Source of the DNA: JAJEAO01 sp963667635
Lineage (GTDB): Bacteria > Acidobacteriota > Vicinamibacteria > Marinacidobacterales > Marinacidobacteraceae
Direction: 5' to 3'
Length of the DNA: 64,000 nucleotides
Assembly (NCBI GenBank): GCA_965232015.1
Contig: OZ246946.1
Coordinates: 1,302,001-1,366,000, forward strand
Shown here: positions 61,365 through 64,000 of the stretch, in pieces
How positions within the stretch are numbered: position 1 is the first letter of the stretch
Layout of the letters: the number at the start of each line of letters is the position of its first letter
Made by a program: the position numbers and the translations under genes
The notes under the pieces: generated by a model
Told to the model about the DNA's origin: nothing
The model's database searches: none
What the model saw: the letters and a program-made list of their open reading frames with translations, nothing else

Positions 61365-62129
61365 TCAGGCACCCCAGATCGTCTGGCCGGCGTCGATGAA
61401 GACGGTCGCTCCGGTCACGAGCCGCGCTTCTTCGTTCGAGGCGAGGTAGATCACCGCCCCGACCACATCTTCGGGCGCGCCGATCTCGCCGAGCGGGATG
61501 CGGGCGAGTCGCCGACGGCGGAACTCGTCCTCGGCGATGTCGGCTCGGTTCATGTCGGTCTCGATGAGACCCGGGGCGATCGCGTTCACCCGGATCCGGT
61601 GTGGCGCGAGCTCGAGCGCCATCTGCTTCGTGAGCATTTCGACGCCCGCCTTCGCCACGCAGTAGTGGGTCAGGTTCGGCGCCGCCACCGCCTGCCCCGC
61701 CGAGGAGACGTTCACGATGGCGCCCCCGGTGCCGGACTCCGCCATGCGGCGCGCCGCCGCCTGCCCCACGAGGAAGTAGCCCTTCAGGTTCACGTCGTGG
61801 ATGGCGTCCCATTCCTCCTCGCCGATCTCGAGGAACGGCGTGCGCCTCAGGATCCCGGCGTTGTTCACCACAAGGTCCAGGCCGCCGAACGCTTCCGCCG
61901 CCTCCGCGACAACGCGCTCCACATCCCCCCGACGGGCGGTCGAGCCCTGAACCACCACCCCACGGCGGCCCATCGCGCGGATTTCCCGAACGACGCTCTC
62001 GGCCTCGACGCGGGCGCTCCTGCACCCCACCGCCACATCGGCCCCCTCCCTCGCGAACCCGAGCGCGAGGGCGCGGCCGATCCCGCGCGATGCGCCGGTG
62101 ACGAGGGCGCGCCTGCCTGCGAGTCGCAT
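61365..62129 (-). CDS. Short-chain dehydrogenase/reductase (FabG-like)
   Basis: 254 residues from the ATG at 62129. SDR landmarks: TGASRGIGRALALGF (cofactor loop), VVNNAGILRRTPFL, VNVSSAGQAVAAP (catalytic Ser), HYCVAKAGVEMLTKQMALEL (YxxxK) and NAIAPGLIETDM. An Arg after the glycine loop (CRSARVEAE) suggests NADP preference. Close to 3-oxoacyl-ACP reductases and glucose dehydrogenases; the actual substrate cannot be told from sequence alone. Confidence 0.92.
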   Translation of the reverse strand: MRLAGRRALVTGASRGIGRALALGFAREGADVAVGCRSARVEAESVVREIRAMGRRGVVVQGSTARRGDVERVVAEAAEAFGGLDLVVNNAGILRRTPFLEIGEEEWDAIHDVNLKGYFLVGQAAARRMAESGTGGAIVNVSSAGQAVAAPNLTHYCVAKAGVEMLTKQMALELAPHRIRVNAIAPGLIETDMNRADIAEDEFRRRRLARIPLGEIGAPEDVVGAVIYLASNEEARLVTGATVFIDAGQTIWGA

Positions 62130-62186
62130 CAGGACCGAAGTGTGACCGACGTTGGCGCCCACGCCGGAGTCAACCGGTGGCGCGTC

Positions 62187-62444
62187 CTACGATCGCAGCG
62201 CATCCTCATCCGCGGGCGGAACATCGGGCGCCGAACGCAGGAACGCGACGGCTGCCGCCGAGTTGCCCCCGCGAGCGCGCTCGGCGAAGAAGGCGGCGAC
62301 GCCCTGGGCGCCGATCTTCTCTGCAAGCGCCGTCGCGATGAACTGGTTGAGTGAGACTCCATCCCGCCTCGCGTATCGCTCGGCGGCCGCCCTCAGCGAG
62401 GCTGGCAGGTTCAGCGATACCCGAGCCAACGTGTTCCTGGTCAC
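62187..62444 (-). CDS. Orphan antitoxin-like protein (HicB/ribbon-helix-helix type)
   Basis: 85 residues, GTG at 62444. The N-terminus ARVSLNLPASLRAAAERYAR, then DGVSLNQFIATALAEKIGA, is the ribbon-helix-helix pattern of HicB-C-terminal-like antitoxins. No HicA or other toxin gene flanks it; it may be a solitary regulator or the remnant of a module. Confidence 0.75.
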   Translation of the reverse strand: MTRNTLARVSLNLPASLRAAAERYARRDGVSLNQFIATALAEKIGAQGVAAFFAERARGGNSAAAVAFLRSAPDVPPADEDALRS

Positions 62445-62589
62445 GCCCTCGCCTTCATTTCAGCAGGTAGAGTCGAGGGGAACCCCGATCACGCTTGCGA
62501 CGGGGAGCGTCCCGGTCCTCCCGGTCAGTTCTCGGCGGTTGCGGGACGTGTCTCCGGAACGGAATCTCGTGGAGCACGGTCAGTCGGGT

Positions 62590-62640
62590 AGCGAGTGCCG
62601 ATCTGGAGATCGGCGCTCCAGGCTCCGCGTTTTCTTCGAG
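62590..62640. repeat. Palindromic CTGGAG-type repeat
   Basis: CCGATCTGGAGATCGG is a perfect palindrome near 62601-62616, followed by CGCTCCAGG; the same layout as the elements near 28950 and 45800. Lies between divergent genes. Confidence 0.55.
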
Positions 62641-62674
62641 ACGCATGGGGCCGGATAAGGTAAGCGACTTCCCC

Positions 62675-64000
62675 ATGCGTCGCCCCATCCCGCTCGTTTT
62701 TCCCCTCCTGTTCGCGGGCCTCGGCTCCGCCTCCGCGGCTCAGACCCTTCCTTCGGACGATCCCGTGATCCAGGCGATTTGGGAGGAGGGCATGGAGCGC
62801 TCCGAAGTCATGGCGCTGTCTCACGTGATGATGGACGTCATCGGGCCGCGTCTCACCGGTTCGCCCGCGATGAGCCGCGCCAACGACTGGGCCGTCGAGA
62901 AGTTCGAGGAGTGGGGCCTCGAAGCGCGGAAGGAGCAGTACGGCACCTGGCGCGGCTGGGAGCGGGGCGTCAGCCATCTCGATCTGATCGAGCCCCGGGT
63001 TCGCTCGCTGGAGGGCATGGCGGCGGCGTGGAGCCCCCCCACCGAAGGTCCGGTCGAAGCCGGGGTCGTCATCCTTCCCGACGTGGGCGGGGCACAGGCC
63101 TTCGAGGCGTGGCTCCAGGCGGCGAACGGTCGGTACATCCTGACCTCTCCGCCGGAGGCGAGCTGCCGTCCGCGCGCCAACCTGGAGTGGTTCGCGCGGC
63201 CGGAAACGCTGGAGCGCATGGCCGAGGAACGCGAGCGAACGAGGGAGGATTGGGAACTGCGGACCGAGAACACCGGCATCGAACCCGACGATCTGGCAGG
63301 AGTGCTCGAGGCGGCCGGCGCCGCCGGGATCCTCCGCTCCCGGTGGTCCGAAGGGTGGGGCGTGAACAAGATCTTCGGGACCACGACCGAGCGCACGCCC
63401 GTCTTCGACCTGAGCTGCGAGTCCTACGGGCTGCTGTATCGGCTGGCCGAGGGCGGCCACGAGCCGGTGCTGCGGGCGGAGGCGACGGCCCGGTCTCTCG
63501 GCGAGGTCCCGGTGTTCAACGCATTCGCCGAGATCCCGGGAAGCGCCGAGCCCGAGGAGGTCGTGATCGTCGGGGGTCACTTCGACTCGTGGGACGGGGC
63601 CTCGGGCGCGCTCGACAACGGGACCGGTGCGGTGGCCATCATGGAAGCGATGCGCATCCTGAGAAAGGTCGTGCCGAACCCGCGCCGGACGATCCTCGGG
63701 GCGCTCTGGAACGGGGAGGAGCAGGGGCTGAACGGCTCCCGCGCCTTCGTGGAGGACCACCCGGAGATCCTCGAGCGCACCCACACCGTCTTCAACGTGG
63801 ACCACGGGAACGGCCCCGTCACCCTCATCCCGATGCAGGGGTTCGCCCGGGCCGGCGAGCGGTTCGGGGAATGGCTCGCCGAGATCCCGAGCGAGCTCGC
63901 CGATCTCGTGACGCTCGATGACCCCGGGATGCCCGAAGCGGGCGGCACCGATCACGCCTCGTTCCTGTGCGCCGGAGTGCCCGCGTTCAGCTTCCACGTG
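62675..64000 (+). CDS. M28-family metallopeptidase, truncated by the right window edge
   Basis: The frame is open from the ATG at 62675 to the last base (442 codons so far), so the gene continues beyond the window. Signal peptide (LVFPLLFAGLGSASAA). M28 zinc-peptidase motifs: VIVGGHFDSWDGASGALDNG (first His, then the bridging Asp in ALDNGTG), LWNGEEQGLNGSRAF (catalytic and metal Glu), VFNVDHGNG and GGTDHASF. It should be a secreted aminopeptidase or carboxypeptidase. A PA-like insert may lie between residues 90 and 240. Divergent from the small antitoxin-like gene. Confidence 0.9.
   Translation, partial: MRRPIPLVFPLLFAGLGSASAAQTLPSDDPVIQAIWEEGMERSEVMALSHVMMDVIGPRLTGSPAMSRANDWAVEKFEEWGLEARKEQYGTWRGWERGVSHLDLIEPRVRSLEGMAAAWSPPTEGPVEAGVVILPDVGGAQAFEAWLQAANGRYILTSPPEASCRPRANLEWFARPETLERMAEERERTREDWELRTENTGIEPDDLAGVLEAAGAAGILRSRWSEGWGVNKIFGTTTERTPVFDLSCESYGLLYRLAEGGHEPVLRAEATARSLGEVPVFNAFAEIPGSAEPEEVVIVGGHFDSWDGASGALDNGTGAVAIMEAMRILRKVVPNPRRTILGALWNGEEQGLNGSRAFVEDHPEILERTHTVFNVDHGNGPVTLIPMQGFARAGERFGEWLAEIPSELADLVTLDDPGMPEAGGTDHASFLCAGVPAFSFHV

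Overview
The window is GC-rich chromosomal DNA from a Gram-negative (diderm) bacterium. It encodes outer-membrane barrels (Omp85, TolC, TonB receptors), an RND pump, Tat and lipoprotein signals and HflKC. The style of the secreted proteins (TonB receptors with an N-terminal carboxypeptidase-regulatory-like domain and an ARDIW motif, zinc metalloproteases with HExxHxxGxxH, several serine beta-lactamase-like hydrolases) recalls Acidobacteriota or a neighbouring phylum. That placement is an inference from gene style; no rRNA or tRNA gene was seen.

Positions 1-13745 are the most unusual part. Nine genes on the minus strand, mostly overlapping by about 4 bases, encode a complete Ser/Thr phospho-signalling set: two Hanks-type kinases (one with at least 13 ankyrin repeats), a membrane PP2C phosphatase, four FHA domains, an apparently active trypsin-like protease, a paralogue of it that has lost all catalytic residues, a MotA/ExbB/TolQ-like proton-channel subunit, and a partner whose N-terminal helix looks like MotB/ExbD (with the key Asp) but whose C-terminal domain is a vWA domain. 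I know no named system with this composition. The last gene, the ankyrin kinase, is broken by an IS4-family element (320-3053), which is itself broken by an IS256-family element (651-2030). Both insertions have intact target duplications.

Positions 14002-28747 hold a SRPBCC protein, then a minus-strand export and envelope cluster: a small membrane protein, a TolC fused to an ABC substrate-binding-like domain, a membrane-fusion lipoprotein, an RND pump, a large Omp85-like barrel with a kinase-like N-terminal segment, a DUF4956 membrane protein, an SdiA-regulated-type propeller and a metallophosphatase. A divergent SLC1-type symporter follows.

Positions 28990-45573 contain a beta-lactamase-like hydrolase, a CoxG-like protein, a TonB receptor, a RimB/RimK-type pair, a spermidine-synthase-like membrane protein with TPRs, a second TonB receptor with a one-base frameshift, an SLC13/TrkA-C permease and a large zinc metalloprotease.

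Positions 46095-64000 contain a second secreted metalloprotease-like protein, a phosphopantetheinyl transferase without an obvious start codon, hflKC, a vapBC pair with a palindromic operator, a beta-lactamase-like lipoprotein, a DUF3500 protein, a Tat-exported flavin-reductase-like protein, a TRAP transporter operon, a metzincin-like lipoprotein, an ATPase/DUF4143 protein, an SDR oxidoreductase, an orphan antitoxin-like protein and an M28 peptidase running off the right edge. Short palindromic repeats built on CTGGAG/CTCCAG are scattered through several intergenic regions.
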